This document shows, one piece after another, positions 21,946-33,533 of a stretch of 64,000 nucleotides of DNA. The DNA is from Silene latifolia (taxonomy: Eukaryota > Streptophyta > Magnoliopsida > Caryophyllales > Caryophyllaceae), in NCBI RefSeq assembly GCF_048544455.1, contig NC_133537.1, forward strand, positions 153,028,058 to 153,092,057. Direction: 5' to 3'. The stretch's first letter is position 1; each line of letters begins with the position of its first letter. The translations under genes and the position numbers were made by a program. The notes beneath the pieces were generated by a model. The model searched no databases and was not told the DNA's origin. It saw only the letters and a program-made list of their open reading frames with translations.

Positions 21946-23698
21946 TGATGTGACCATAATTGGCGCATATTTAGCCCCCGAATTAGCCTTGTTTCCATGC
22001 TTTTTAGTGCTTATTTGGGTCATTTCTTATCTTTAGTTCTTTGTTTTGCATATTCTTTGAGATTTTGATCCCTTGGTAGGAAAGGAGTAAGAATCTTGCA
22101 TTTTCATGGCAAAACGAGACTAAATTGATCGAATTCAATGACCAAGCATCAAGGAGAGACAAGATTAGAAGGCCTTTGTACATATCATAGTAGAAGAGCA
22201 ATGTTGAGGAAAGATCCTTGAGTCCCCAAGGAAATCCCCAAGGAATTTATGAATAAAAGGGAAGAAAAGAAGAAGTTACTATCTTTGATCGACAATCCGA
22301 GCGGATTGCCAAAGAATCCGTCCGTCCCGCACAATCCGAGCGTCCCGTGCGAGAATCCGCTCGGATTCACCCTCAACAATCCGTCCGGATTCCCTTAATC
22401 CGCTCGGATTCCACCGCCAAATCCGGCCGTCCCGACCTTATTCCGGCCGGATTTCTTCACAAAGACGGTTTGCCTTCTTCAAGCTACGAAAAGAGAAGCC
22501 CTTCTCTCGAAAAATACCGGGTCCTCCTTGCTCAACTTAAAAAGTGTAATTACTAGTTAAGCCCTTAGTTAACCCTAATGCATCCTCCCTAATTTTCACT
22601 ATAAATACCCCATTAGGCTAATTAGAGGAGCATGTTCTTCTTATCAATAATTAGTGTAGTTAATACCAATCAAAACTCTCCTCAATATTGTAATCAAGTA
22701 TTAATCAAGTTTTAATCCAAGTTTTAGTTCTTTAATCTCTCTTTTGTTCATCCTTTATTTTGGGTAATTGAAGATTATTTGGGTTATTATTGGGGGATTG
22801 ACAACCTCTCAATCTAGCATTCAAGTACTTCTATTATTCTTGCTTTATTATTGGAATCATTAGTAGGTATAATCTCTTAATCCCTTTTTAATTATTGTTA
22901 ATTACTTTCATTTATTCATCATGTTTCATATTGTTGGTATGATTGACAACCTTGCTAGCATGATCAACATGATAATGAGTGAGTAGTCTCTTAGCTAGGG
23001 TTAATGGGTTATTAGGGGAAATCAACATGGGGAATGATTCATGCTTAAATTAATATGCTTTCATGCTTTATTTGCTTGCTTGTTTTGATCTCAACTCATG
23101 CACATGTTATACTTGATGAAATGCTAAGCCTATGAATCCTTGCATTTACTATCATCTCCTATCTTTTCAATGAGACTTGTAAGACATAACCCAACTCGAG
23201 TCTCATTAGACCATGCATGTTGTTGAGTAGGGAAGATTAAGTCGACTTGTAGGTGTTGTACAATCTAATCGATTCGGCTCCGGGACCCAAACTTTCCTAG
23301 GATTGTAAGATATAACCCAACTCAATCCATCACAACAATAATTGCTTGCTTTTAATTTGAGAACATGTTTGTATGATCATATCCCATGATTCCCCTATGA
23401 TCCCATGACACCCTAGTGCCTTTAATCAATTGTTTACACCCCCTTTTTATTCATCTTGCTTGTTTATTTTCATTGTTATTCTAGTTTAGTAACCTTCTAC
23501 ATCAACCCAATTTGTGACACCCCTTAGACACCGCTAGTTACAATAGAAATCTCATTTCAACTCCCGTCCCTTGGGATCCGACCTTTACTTGCCTCTTTAC
23601 TAATTGTAGAGTTGCTTGTTAAGCTATAAATTGTGTTTTGATTTGACCGTAACCAACGACCACATCTATTTATTTGTGAATACGAAACGGACCGATCA
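21946..23698 (+). repeat. Element 3 3' LTR
   Basis: Begins TGATGTGACC and ends CCGATCA, followed by the ACACC duplication. Nearly identical to 12632-14382 except in the cluster at 22291-22452. TATA is at 22600-22608. Confidence 0.93.
22291..22452 (+). repeat. Element 3 motif cluster in U3 (right LTR)
   Basis: Same words as the left copy, with small indels (for example CCCTTAATCCGC against CCCGAGAATCCGC) and extra G residues in GGCCGTCCCG. This is the most divergent part of the LTR pair. Confidence 0.82.
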
Positions 23699-23703
23699 AC
23701 ACC

Positions 23704-23955
23704 CCCCCCCCCCTTATCTATGTTCATCTATTGTTTGTCATTTGTTGATAACCATTGTTTGTTTATACACTTGTCATTAGTATTCAATAGTTTACAATTC
23801 AAGTATTTAGCTTAAAAGACCTTCTCTTGGGATCGACCCTTACTTGCACTATATTGCTTTATCAATTGGAGTAATCTAGAGTATAGTTTGGTTTATAAAT
23901 TGTTAATTTGGTAGCTTAATTCTAGCATTTAACGACCTAGTCTTATTCTCTATCA
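23704..23955 (+). repeat. Element 2 5' LTR, second segment
   Basis: Continues the LTR after element 3, starting in a long C tract, and ends GACCTAGTCTTATTCTCTATCA just before the PBS. The matching end of the right LTR is at 34870-35121. Confidence 0.9.
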
Positions 23956-23960
23956 AATTT

Positions 23961-23978
23961 TGGCGCCGTTGCCGGGGA
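23961..23978 (+). promoter_or_regulatory. Primer binding site, element 2
   Basis: TGGCGCCGTTGCCGGGGA, five bases after the LTR end, is complementary to the tRNA-Asp 3' end. It marks the start of the element 2 internal region although the LTR before it is split by element 3. Confidence 0.9.
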
Positions 23979-24088
23979 AGGGCAACATAGCTAAAAGCTT
24001 GATTGTTAATTGCATGTTAGTTATTTTTCTTCTCTTTGTTTTTGAAAGTAAGTGGAAGTTATAACTTATGTGTGTAGTGCAAAGGTTT

Positions 24089-26915
24089 ATGTTTAGTCCT
24101 CTTCAAAACGGTGAATCAACCCCCGTTGAAGAGGACTCTTTTGGAGCATATTCGTGGTTATTTACCAATCCTTGGTACCAAAGAGCACAAAGGGAACATC
24201 GAGTAGAAGAAGCACCTTCGGAAGATCCTATTGAAGTAAATCCGATTGAAGTAGAGTATCCCCCTATGGCGAATGACACGAGAACCATCCGGGAGATAAG
24301 AGCAAGGAATTATGATGAGCAACCTTTGTGCATCACCTACCCCCCCTTTAGGAGCCAATGCAAATTTCGAACTCAAAGGCTTCTTTATTCATAACTTGCC
24401 CAAGTTTCACGGCCATGCGGGAAATGATCCAAACCGTCACCTATCGGAATTTCACATGATGTGTGAAGGAGCTATTCCGAATGGAGTGACGGAGGACCAA
24501 TTCAAACTACGGGCCTTCCCATTTTCCTTGTTGGATGCGGCCAAAGATTGGCTTTTCTACCTTACTCCGGGGTCCATAAGAACTTGGAAGGAAATGAAAG
24601 CGGCCTTCCTTGAAAAATTCTACCCCGATTCACGCTACAACCGTGCAAAGAAGGCCATTACCACCATAGAACAAGACCCCAATGGTGAAACCATGTATGA
24701 GTATTGGGAGAGATTTAAGAAGTTGGTGGCTCAATGCCCATACCATGGGTTGAGTGATGATGATCTTCTTGTGAACTTTTATGAAGGTTTAGGTCAAGAT
24801 GATCAAAGGATGGTCAATTCCGCTACCGGAGGAGGTTTGGAGAATTTTTCCATAGTGGATGCCAAGGAAATCATTGAGAGACTAGCCTCAACTACAAGGA
24901 ATTATGGTAGAACTCAAAGGGGATCAAGAAATGCGTCTTCAATGGGAACCTCCTCCTCCTCTACTCAAAATCTTGAGCAAAGTGTGAATGACTTAACTCA
25001 CCTAGTGAAGAATATGATGGTGAACAATCCAAAAAAAGATGGGGGTAAAGGGAATCAAGTGGAATGCAACTATTGCCAAGGTCCTCATATGGAGGAATCT
25101 TGCCCCATTATGATTGAAGAAGGAATTAGTGTGGAAAATGTAAGTGCAATGGGCTATGGGAATTACAATGCTAGGAATCCTTCCGGGGGAGGATATTACA
25201 ACTATGATCCTAGTGGCAACACTTACAAAGTTGGGAGTAGAGACAACCCTCGACTTGGTTGGGGTGGTGACACCTCAAAGAGCTTTGTGAATGGCCAATT
25301 CAACCACTTGAGGGACCAAAATTCCCGACAAGTTCAAGGCTCAAATTCTCAAGGAAATAGGAATGAGAATTTCAACAACCAAGGTATAAACCAAAACTAA
25401 GGTCAATCATCCCAATTTGGCAATCAAGGTAACAACACCAATTCTCAAAAGGAACCAAATGTTCAAGACTTGCTTAAGAACATTTTGCAAGAGCAAGTTA
25501 AAACAAACAAGTGGTTTGATAAGATTGAAGCCGACAAGGGTGTTAGTGATGCCAAGGTTGCCAACCTTGAGGTCCAACTTGGACAAATTGCCCAAGAACT
25601 TGCCAAGCAAAATCAAAAGAATTCCACTTCTATCCCCTTCACTACATTTCCTCCTAGAGAGAATGCTAGTGCTATGACATTGAGGAAGGGGAGAACTTTA
25701 GAATCCCCTCCCAAGAAGAAGAGAAGGGGCAAGTCACAAGAAAGGGTTATTGAAATTGAAGAGCAAATTGAAGAAGAGCTTGTGGTTGCACAAGAGAAAG
25801 GGACATCTTCAAGAGCTAATGTGGAAAAGGAAAAGAGTCCTTTGAGCATTGACAAAGGGAAGATAGGAAGCACCAACACAAAGGATCAAATTGAAGAGAT
25901 TGAAAAGGAATATAAACCGGAGGTACCATTTCCAAGTGCCCTCACAAATCCCAAGAAGTTTGATAAAGACTCCGATCTTTATGAAACTTTTAGGAAATGT
26001 GAGGTCAACATTCCTCTTTTTATTATCATCAAAACCGTTCCTAGGTATGCAAAGTTTCTCAAAGAACTTTGCACCCCTAAACGAAAGCCAAGGAAAGGAG
26101 TTGAAAGAGTCACGGTTAGTAGATATGTCTCGGCAATTTTCAAACAAAATCTTCCCAAAAAGGGCGATGATTCGGGCATGCTAACTATACCGTGCTCAAT
26201 TGGAGGCAAAGCTTTTGCTAGAGCCATGTTAGACTTGGGGTCCTCTATTAATGTCATGCCTTATTCCATTTATGAGACCTTAGAATTGTCTCTCTTGTCT
26301 AAGACCAATGTTGTGATACAATTGGCGGACCGCTCCACAATTCACCCCAAGGATCTTGTAGAAGATGTGTTGGTAGAGGTGGATAAATTCATGTTTCCGG
26401 CCGATTTTTATGTTTTAGACATGGAACCGGATTCCAAGGCTACACCCCTTTTGTTAGGGAGGCCTTTCATGAGAACCTCCAAAACCAAACTTGACATGTA
26501 TGATGGAAATTTGACCATGGAATTTGAAGGGAAAGTTTTGAAGTATAATGTGTATGAGACGATGAAAAAGACCGATGATTTGAGTTTTTGCTACTTTCTT
26601 GATAAAATTGAACCTTTGGTAAATCGAGTTTACCAATTGAGTCATAGGGACCCACTTGAGGTGGCCCTCACTAACAATGTCGAGAAGGAAGGGTTGCGGT
26701 TTTTGTTGTCTAATGATGTGCAGGATTATGTCAACAAGTTAGAGGAGGAAATAACCCTTGAAGATGACCAAATGGAAAAGAAAGAGGCCGGAATCAGGGA
26801 ATTCGGCAGACTGCCAAACCCAACCGCAGTCTACCACGACAGTCTGCCAGACCCATGGCAGTCTGTCAAATCCCATGTTCCACGAATACTTGTTTTGCTT
26901 AAAGACAAATCCTAG
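24089..26915 (+). pseudogene. Gag-protease of element 2 (two lesions)
   Basis: Starts at ATG 24089 (MFSPLQNGESTP). The reading frame is lost at a run of seven Cs (24340-24346) and continues in a second frame, where an in-frame TAA stands at 25398-25400. It then runs open to TAG at 26913-26915. Gag capsid features are AFPFSLLDAAKDWLFYL and WERFKKLVAQCPYHGL; the zinc knuckle CNYCQGPHMEESC has the shortened spacing CX2CX3HX4C. The protease segment AMLDLGSSINVMPYS keeps its Asp, and LLLGRPFMRTSKTKLDM follows. The last part of the frame runs through the motif cluster at 26804-26870 and overlaps the start of the pol frame, which is in a different register. The C-run lesion could be a sequencing or assembly slip. 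Confidence 0.88.
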
Positions 26916-29900
26916 CTACCCCAAATTCCTTCCCCTAGAGGCCTCCCTTGAAAGACCACTTCCATCCATCATTAAGCCACCCACCCCCAATCTAAAACCA
27001 CTCCCCGACCACTTGAAGTACGTGTTTCTTGGGGAAAACAATACTTTACCCCTCATAATTTCAAACCAACTTGAGGGTGATCAAGAAAGGATATTGGTGG
27101 ATGTATTGCACAAGTACAAGGAAGCTTTCGGGTGGAGCATTGCGGATCTTAAAGGGATAAGCCCAAGTGTTTGCATGCACAAGATCCGGTTGGAAGGGGA
27201 AGCAAAGCCGGTTCGGCAACCACAAAGAAGATTGAACCCACCAATGATGGAGGTGGTGAAGGAAGAGATCATCAGACTACTCCAAATAGGGATCATCTAC
27301 CCCATTAGCGATTCTCAATGGGTAAGTCCCACTCAATGTGTACCTAAAAAGGGTGGTGTGACGGTAATCGAGGGCAAAGAAGGATCTTTAATCCCCACTC
27401 GGATTCAAACTGGGTGGAGAGTTTGCATCGATTATCGCCGCCTAAATGCCGTGACGTTCAAAGATCATTTCCCTCTACCCTTTCTAGACCAAATTCTAGA
27501 GAGGCTAGGGGTGAAGGAATTCTATTGTTTCTTGGACGGATATTCCGGATACTTTCAAATTCCCATACGTCCGGAGGATCAATCCAAGACAACATTCACA
27601 TGCCCTTTCGGAACATATGCATACCGAAGGATGCCCTTCGGTTTGTGTAATGCTCCGGGTACATTTCAACGTTGCATGGTGAGTCTTTTCTCGGATCTTG
27701 TAGAAAGAGTCTTAGAGGTCTTCATGGACGACTTCACCGTCCATGGAGACAATTTTGAAGCTTGCTTGGACCTCCTAACTATGGTCCTATCACGATGCAC
27801 GGAGTCACACCTTGTGTTGAATTCCGAAAAATGTCACTTTATGGTTAAAAGCGGCATCGTGTTAGGTCACATAGTCTCAAAGAGAGGGATTGAGGTGGAT
27901 GTGGCTAAGGTTGAAGTGATAAAAACCTTGCCATATCCTACTAATACTTGGGAGATAAGGTCGTTCCTAGGACACGCGAGCTTCTACCGTCGATTTATTA
28001 AGGACTTCTCCAAGATTGCTTACCCCTTGTGCAAGCTTTTGTACAAGGATGTGGAGTTTGTTTTTGATGATGCGTGTAGGTTGGCATTCGATTCTTTGAA
28101 GGAAAAGCTTGTGACGGCCCCGATAATTCAAGCTCCAAGATGGTACCTCCCTTTTGAAATCATGACCGATGCTAGTGATTATGCCCTTGGCGCGGTTTTA
28201 GGCCAAAGGGACGGGAAGGTTGCTCATGTGATACAATATGCTTCTTCACTTTTGAATGATGCTCAACGGAACTACACCACCACGGAGAAGGAATTCTTGG
28301 CGGTGGTGTATGCTATTGAAAAGTTCCGGGCTTATCTCTTGGGTGCCAAAGTCATCATTTATACCGACCACAAGTCTATAAGGCAATTTGTAGACAAGAA
28401 GGACACCAAAACAAGGCTAATGAGATGGGTTCTTTTGTTGAGTGAGTTTGATATCGAGATTAAGGACAAGCAAGGGAGTGCTAATATGGTGGCCGACCAT
28501 TTGAGTCGGATTCACATCAATGAGGATCTAGTGAAGACCATGGGAGTAGTGGACGGTAGCTTACCACTTGAATCTCTATATTCTATGAAGGTCGTTGAGC
28601 CTTGGTATGCTAACCTTGTCAACTATATGATAACAAAGAAATTTCCACCCTCACTCTCATCAAGTCAAAGGAATAGGATAAAGGCCGATTCTAGATTCTA
28701 CATATGGGATGAGCCATATCTATGGAAGATGTGCCAAGATCAAGTCATTCGGCGTTGTGTGTCGGATGTAGAGATTCCATCCATCCTCAAACATTGCCAC
28801 GAGTACGCTTGTGGGGGTCACTTTGGGCCTCATAGAACGGCACGGAAAATCCTAGAGTGCGGGTTCTATTGGCCCAAGTTGTTCAAAGATGCTCATACTT
28901 TCGTCAATACTTGCGATAGATGCCAACATTTTGGCAACATCTCACGTAGAAACGAAATGCCCCAACAACCGATGCTTTATTTGGAGATTTTCGATGTATG
29001 GGGAATAGACTTCATGGGACCATTCCCTAATTCTTATGGATACCTCTACATCCTTTTGGCAGTTGATTACATGTCTAAGTGGGTGGAATCCATTCCCACG
29101 AAATGTGATGATGCAAAGACGGTGAAAGCATTTGTCAAGAGCAATATATTTTCAAGGTTCGGCTTCCCAAAGGCCATTGTTAGTGATAGGGGAACTCATT
29201 TTTGCAACAAGGTGATCTCAACCTTGCTTCAAAAATATGGTGTGCTTCACAAGGTTTCTACGGCCTATCACCCCCAAACAAACGGCCAAGCGGGAGTCTC
29301 TAACCGGGAGATTAAGCATATCTTGGAAAGAACGGTCAATCCCGACCGAAAAGATTAGAGCAACAGGCTTGAAGATGCTCTATGGGCCTATAGAACGGCT
29401 TATAAGACCCCAATCGACATGTCTCCATATAGGCTAATTTATGGGAAGGGATGCCACCTTCCCGTAGAAGTTGAACACAAAGCCTATTGGGCCATCAAAG
29501 CTTTCAATCAAAATGTCGATGAGGCGGGATTGCACTGAAAGCTTCAAATTCAAGAATTGGAAGAGATTAGGCACAATGCCCCTATGACAATGCTAGTATT
29601 TACAAGGAAAAGGCTCGGTCTTGACATGACAAGATGGTAACAAGAAGGGTTTTTAAAGAGGGACAAGATGTGTTGTTTTTTCAAAGTCGTCTCAAGAACT
29701 TTCCCGGCAAGCTAAGGTCGAAGTGGTATGGGCCTTACAAAGTCAAGAAAGTCTTTCCACACGGAGCGGTGGAGGTAGAAGACCCGACCTCGGGAAAAGT
29801 GATAAAGGTCAATGGGCAAAGGTTGAAGCATTACTTCAAAGGAATCGAGTTACAAGGCGAGGAGGATCTTCTTTTAGAAGATCCAATTTACAAAGATTAA
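26758..29900 (+). pseudogene. Pol (RT-RNaseH-integrase) of element 2, defective
   Basis: The open frame 26758-29358 gains recognisable homology at about 26890. RT contains WRVCIDYRRLNAVTFKDHFP, YAYRRMPFGLCNAPGTFQRC and the catalytic FMDD (27721-27732). RNaseH has [34 protein letters not shown] and VADHLSR. Integrase has the HHCC finger ([12 protein letters not shown] to CDRC), the first Asp in GIDFMGPF (29008-29010) and the second in SDRGTHF (29185-29187). The expected catalytic Glu, 36 residues on, is Gly (29293-29295). Stops follow at 29356-29358 and 29536-29538, and a frameshift near 29570. The C-terminal chromatin-proximal part resumes at 29634-29900 (FPGKLRSKWYGPYKVKKV). RT and RNaseH look intact, but the integrase active site is lost. 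Confidence 0.93.
26804..26870 (+). repeat. Element 2 motif cluster at the protease/RT junction
   Basis: Four copies of GGCAGACTGCC, CGCAGTCTACC, GACAGTCTGCC and GGCAGTCTGTC in 67 bp. It lies within both overlapping reading frames, where it codes an unconserved linker. It uses the same words as the U3 cluster of this element. Confidence 0.85.
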
Positions 29901-30974
29901 TTCTTCAACATTGACTAAGTCGAGCCATCGACGTTAAAAATACGGCACAAATTTGTAAATATCCTCTTTTTAGTGTAGAATTTCCCGTTTTCCATAGGTA
30001 GAATTTAAATTCACGTCATTTATCATTCCGTCATTTATATTCTTGTTAATAAATTGCATTAAACTCATGAAGTTACTAATCCTTCTATGAAGTTTGAAGT
30101 TGATTTTTACACAACCTCGGAAAGCGTGTCATTGGTGAAGTGACGAAAATGTGGATAGAGAATTGAATGGGAGCATGTTAAGGGAAAGAGCAAGGAAGAG
30201 GTGAAGCTTCATTAGCTAATTTTTGGCTTAATACCAAAATTTAGCCAACGAAAAAAAATGCAAAAATCAGGGATTTTGGCAGACTGCCAAACCCCTCGGC
30301 AGTCTGCCAAAACCACGGCAGTCTGCCGTTTCTGCCACAGTGCTGGTTTTGTCAAAACGTAACCACGAAAACAAGCCCCCCTCTTTCATACCTCAGATTT
30401 TTCGAGCAACCAATACATATCCAATCCCTAACCCTCATCTGTTTTCCACCCAAATCACTCAAAACTCATCCCAACATTCATCAAATCTTCAATCCTTCAA
30501 TCTTTTGGCAACCATCCTTCCATCACAAACACAAAATACCATTAATTCCACCAAAAATCAGAAATTTTCCCCAAATTTTTGAAGAACCCTAACTTTCAAG
30601 ACTTCAAATTTCAAGCTAAAGGATTGGAATTCAAGGGTCTAAGACGGGTTTTTGAGCAACTAGGAGCATTATTTCGTGGAATTCGGGGAGGTATAACAAC
30701 CAAACTCAACTTTCATTTTTCTTGCTCTCTTATAATCCGAATTTAGTCTTGTTTTAGTGAATTAGTTGGATTAGTTGTTGTCTCTTGATGTTATAATTGT
30801 TGTTGGTGGTAAAATTTTCTGGGTGAGGCAAGACAAACACCAAACACAAGCTTTTGACACCTTCTTGAGCTAGTGCACACCAAGTGTTTGGTGAATTGTC
30901 ACAAAGAGTGAAAATTTTTTGAGTGCCATATTTTGTGTTGGTTTTTTTGTATCAACTCTTTTGTAGGTACAAGA
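29901..30974 (+). other. Spacer between pol and the third ORF, element 2
   Basis: No credible gene. It contains the motif cluster at 30278-30334 and, from 30360, a C/A-rich leader-like stretch (AACCCTCATC, CCATCACAAACAC) resembling a plant 5' untranslated region. This may lead a separate transcript for the third ORF. Confidence 0.5.
30278..30334 (+). repeat. Element 2 motif cluster between pol and the third ORF
   Basis: GGCAGACTGCC, GGCAGTCTGCC and GGCAGTCTGCC within 57 bp, again the element-specific motif. Together with 26804-26870 it forms direct repeats flanking the RT-RNaseH-integrase region. Confidence 0.85.
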
Positions 30975-32606
30975 ATGTCAAGCCTTAACCCATTCCGTAG
31001 GCCATCTAAGAAAAGGGTTGTAGAGGAGATCGAAAATGTGGAGGAACCAATTTTTACCGGGGAGGAAGGCTTAGATGCCAACCAATCAAAAATCTTTCAA
31101 AAACTCGGCCTACACTAAAAACAACCAATCAAAAACACCCGTTTCCTTGCCCTCCACACCCTAAATGCTTTAGGTATGGGCACACTAACCCGAGCTATGC
31201 TTGCTAAGGTGGGCCTAGAAGCATACTTTGATGATGAGTTATGGGATTACACCTACACCTCCTACACCCGAGAGTTTCTTTCTACCTTGACGGAGTGTAA
31301 TGTGGCGGAGGGAAGAGAGAAAAAAATCCGGTTTAGAGTGAATGGAAAGTGGCACACCCTTACCCATACTCAAGTGAGGGAGGTCTTGCACATTTCCAAA
31401 ACCCCATCTCCCATTCTCATGCTCGGGCATAGGAGTGATGCGGCTTGGACCGAGATTGTGGGAACCAAAAATGCTAAACATGACAACATGATCTCTTATT
31501 GCACCAACCCCGTGGTACAACTCCTCACTCGCTTCATAACCACCATCTTCTATGCCATAGGAGAGCCCACTAAGGTCAACTCAAAGATCCGAGCTACCAT
31601 GTGGACCACGCTCCCGGAGGGAGTAGGAGTGCCCGATTGGGTACAACTCTTTATTGATGCATGCATGGTTCACAAGACCAAAAGTTCGGGAGGGAGCATC
31701 AATTGTGGGGGGGCAATCACATTATTTGTTACACACTTTGAGGGGGACATTGATGAATCCCAAGACATCTTCAAGACTAAAGGTCTTCCCTTGTACAATG
31801 ATGTTGTTCTTGAGGAGTGCAAGATGTTTAAGAAAGTGAGGGAAACCCCCCTTAAAGGGTATTGGTTGGGTCCCGACAAGCAAAAGTACTTGAGGCTTCC
31901 TGGGCCTAAAAACTCTCCTTTGCCAAGTGGTAGCCATGGTAGGAACTTCTATTGTCGTATGGATATATCGGACTTTGACTCCGATGAGGAAGAAGAGGAG
32001 GTACCAAATGACCCTCCCGTGGACATGGACACCCCTATGTATGAAGCGGGAGAGGGCTCTCATGACCCGGTTGCTCCTTGGCAACAAAATATGTACGATT
32101 ATTTCAAAGAGACAAGAGAGGTTTTCACTACCATAAGTGGGCGTGTGGAGAATCTCCATTCTTGGCAACAACAACAAACGCCGAGATTGGAGAATCTATA
32201 TCAATGGAGAAGTGTGGTTGATGATAGAGGGAAGTTGATATAGGAGGCCGCAACGACTCAAACGATCTTGATGAGGGAAATGATTGCCAACCAAGAGGCT
32301 AACCGTCTTTGGCAACAAAAACTTGACCAAACAATGACGGCCAATGCAAACATGTGGAAAGAGCAAAATGAGTGGAGAGGCCAAATGGACCACCAATTTG
32401 GGGTCCAAAATGAAAGATATCAAGAGTATATCCAAGATTCATACTACGATGCAAGGACCCAAGAGGACACACTTGGGATAGTTAGTGGACTATTTGGCAT
32501 GTCTCTTAACCCAACAATCCCACCCTCCATCACCCAAGAAGATGTGGACCAAAACTATGCCCGGGCCACAAGAGAAAGAGAAAGAGAAAGAAGAGAAAGA
32601 AGATAG
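30975..32606 (+). pseudogene. Athila-type third ORF of element 2 (two in-frame stops)
   Basis: ATG 30975 opens a frame interrupted by TAA 31116-31118 and TAG 32241-32243, ending at 32606. It starts with a basic segment (FRRPSKKR). The ATHILA-like middle has AMLAKVGLEAYFDDELWDY, TYTSYTREFLSTLTECNV and VREVLHISKTPSPILM. The C-terminal half is Gln/Trp-rich (ENLHSWQQQQTPRLENL, LWQQKLDQTM), predicts coiled coil, and ends in a charged RERERERRERR tail. It is homologous to the decayed ORF at 36499-38125 and, more distantly, to the intact ORF at 18360-19982. No membrane segment or signal peptide is evident. Confidence 0.8.
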
Positions 32607-32677
32607 AAGAACCAAGACACCCATGATCAAGGGGGTGCCTCGGGTTCTCATTTTTGAAGAAAAGTTTGTGACCTCCT

Positions 32678-32716
32678 CCACATTGAGGACAATGTGGAAT
32701 GTAAGTGTGGGGGAGG
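32678..32716 (+). promoter_or_regulatory. Conserved stem-loop and second G-rich tract, element 2
   Basis: CCACATTG-AGGA-CAATGTGG is an 8-bp perfect stem with a 4-base loop, followed after 3 bases by GTAAGTGTGGGGGAGG. It lies 70 bp after the end of the third ORF, about 850 bp before the true polypurine tract. Confidence 0.65.
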
Positions 32717-32782
32717 AATATGAATTGTAATATATGTAAACTTCTTGTTGTTTAATGCAAAAAAAAAAAATGAAAATTCCGG

Positions 32783-32948
32783 CTAGGTGAAAACTCACAA
32801 GGGTGGGCACCTAGGCAAGATTGGAAAAGGTGGCCGAGGATGGAATGAAAACCCAAAAGGGCATTTTGGGCAAAATGAAGAATCGAGTTGCGAGCCACCA
32901 ATGAGAGGAAAGGAAAAGCTAAGGTGAAAACCCGGAAAGGCACCTTAA
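32783..32948 (+). ncRNA. Three-hairpin array in the 3' noncoding region of element 2
   Basis: Three successive units share the plan outer stem - GAAAACCC - short loop - GGGC - outer stem. At 32783-32814 the outer arms are CTAGGTG/CACCTAG, at 32842-32869 about GGAATG/CATTTT, and at 32919-32948 TAAGGTG/CACCTTA. Each unit is followed by a GCAA or GGCAAAAT phrase. The same array occurs, with compensating changes, in element 1 (36097-36262). It is annotated as a candidate structured RNA element, not as a separate gene. Confidence 0.5.
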
Positions 32949-33533
32949 GCAAAATGAGGGATTTTCAAACAAAAAAATCAAAAAAATTGAAAAAGCAACA
33001 CCAAAAATATGGAGGGACAAGAAGGGAGTTATAAGGAGGATTTAGGAAGGAGGCTAGATTTAGGATTTAATTTCTTTTTTGAGTCAAAGAAAATTGCTTC
33101 AAATTGGTGGTTTTTCATGTTGGCTACTAGGTTGTTGATCTTTGTTGGTGTTTGGCCAACTTAGTAGCATGACTTGCATTGCTTGGAGTGATAAGGGGGT
33201 GATATAAGGGGAGTATGAATGATTTGGAGGATTGTGTAGGTCACTTTGCTATTGCCTTGGGATAAGGCAAGGGTGACCATTACTACTTTGGAGAGATAAG
33301 AAGGGTGGTTTTGAATGATGAGTCGGAGTTGGGGTCGTGTCGTGTCGTGTCTTGTGTGAGGGATGATATAAGGAGGGGGAGTGAGAGAAGAGTGTGTGTC
33401 ACCTTTGAGTCAAGATTTTCCCTTTAATTGGTGGTTGTTCAAGAGGGGGGTATAAGAAGGAAGAGGTGAAGGAAGAGTCATCATTCAATCCCACACCCGC
33501 TTATGGACTTGCCAAATGCCTTCCTTGAGTTTT
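32949..33533 (+). other. Rest of the 3' noncoding region, element 2
   Basis: No gene is seen. It aligns with 35560-36060 of element 1 in reverse: both have the phrase GGGATAAGGCAAG and the CAACCTAGTAGCCAACATG-type block. There is a short GTGTC repeat at about 33335-33352. Confidence 0.5.

Larger units (their letters stand above)
12632..23698 (+). mobile_element. Element 3: non-autonomous Athila-type retrotransposon lacking RT and integrase
   Basis: Two complete LTRs (12632-14382 and 21946-23698; 1751 and 1753 bp) are nearly identical outside one repeat cluster, and the element is flanked by perfect ACACC duplications at 12627-12631 and 23699-23703. A tRNA-Asp-type PBS is at 14387-14404. The interior contains an intact gag-protease ORF, a 387-bp motif cluster, an intact 540-codon Athila-type ORF and a 2-kb noncoding 3' region. 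No RT, RNaseH or integrase motif occurs on either strand. It is the innermost and therefore youngest of the three insertions. It resembles the TR-GAG class (LTR elements carrying only GAG) but also keeps protease and the third ORF. Confidence 0.93.
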
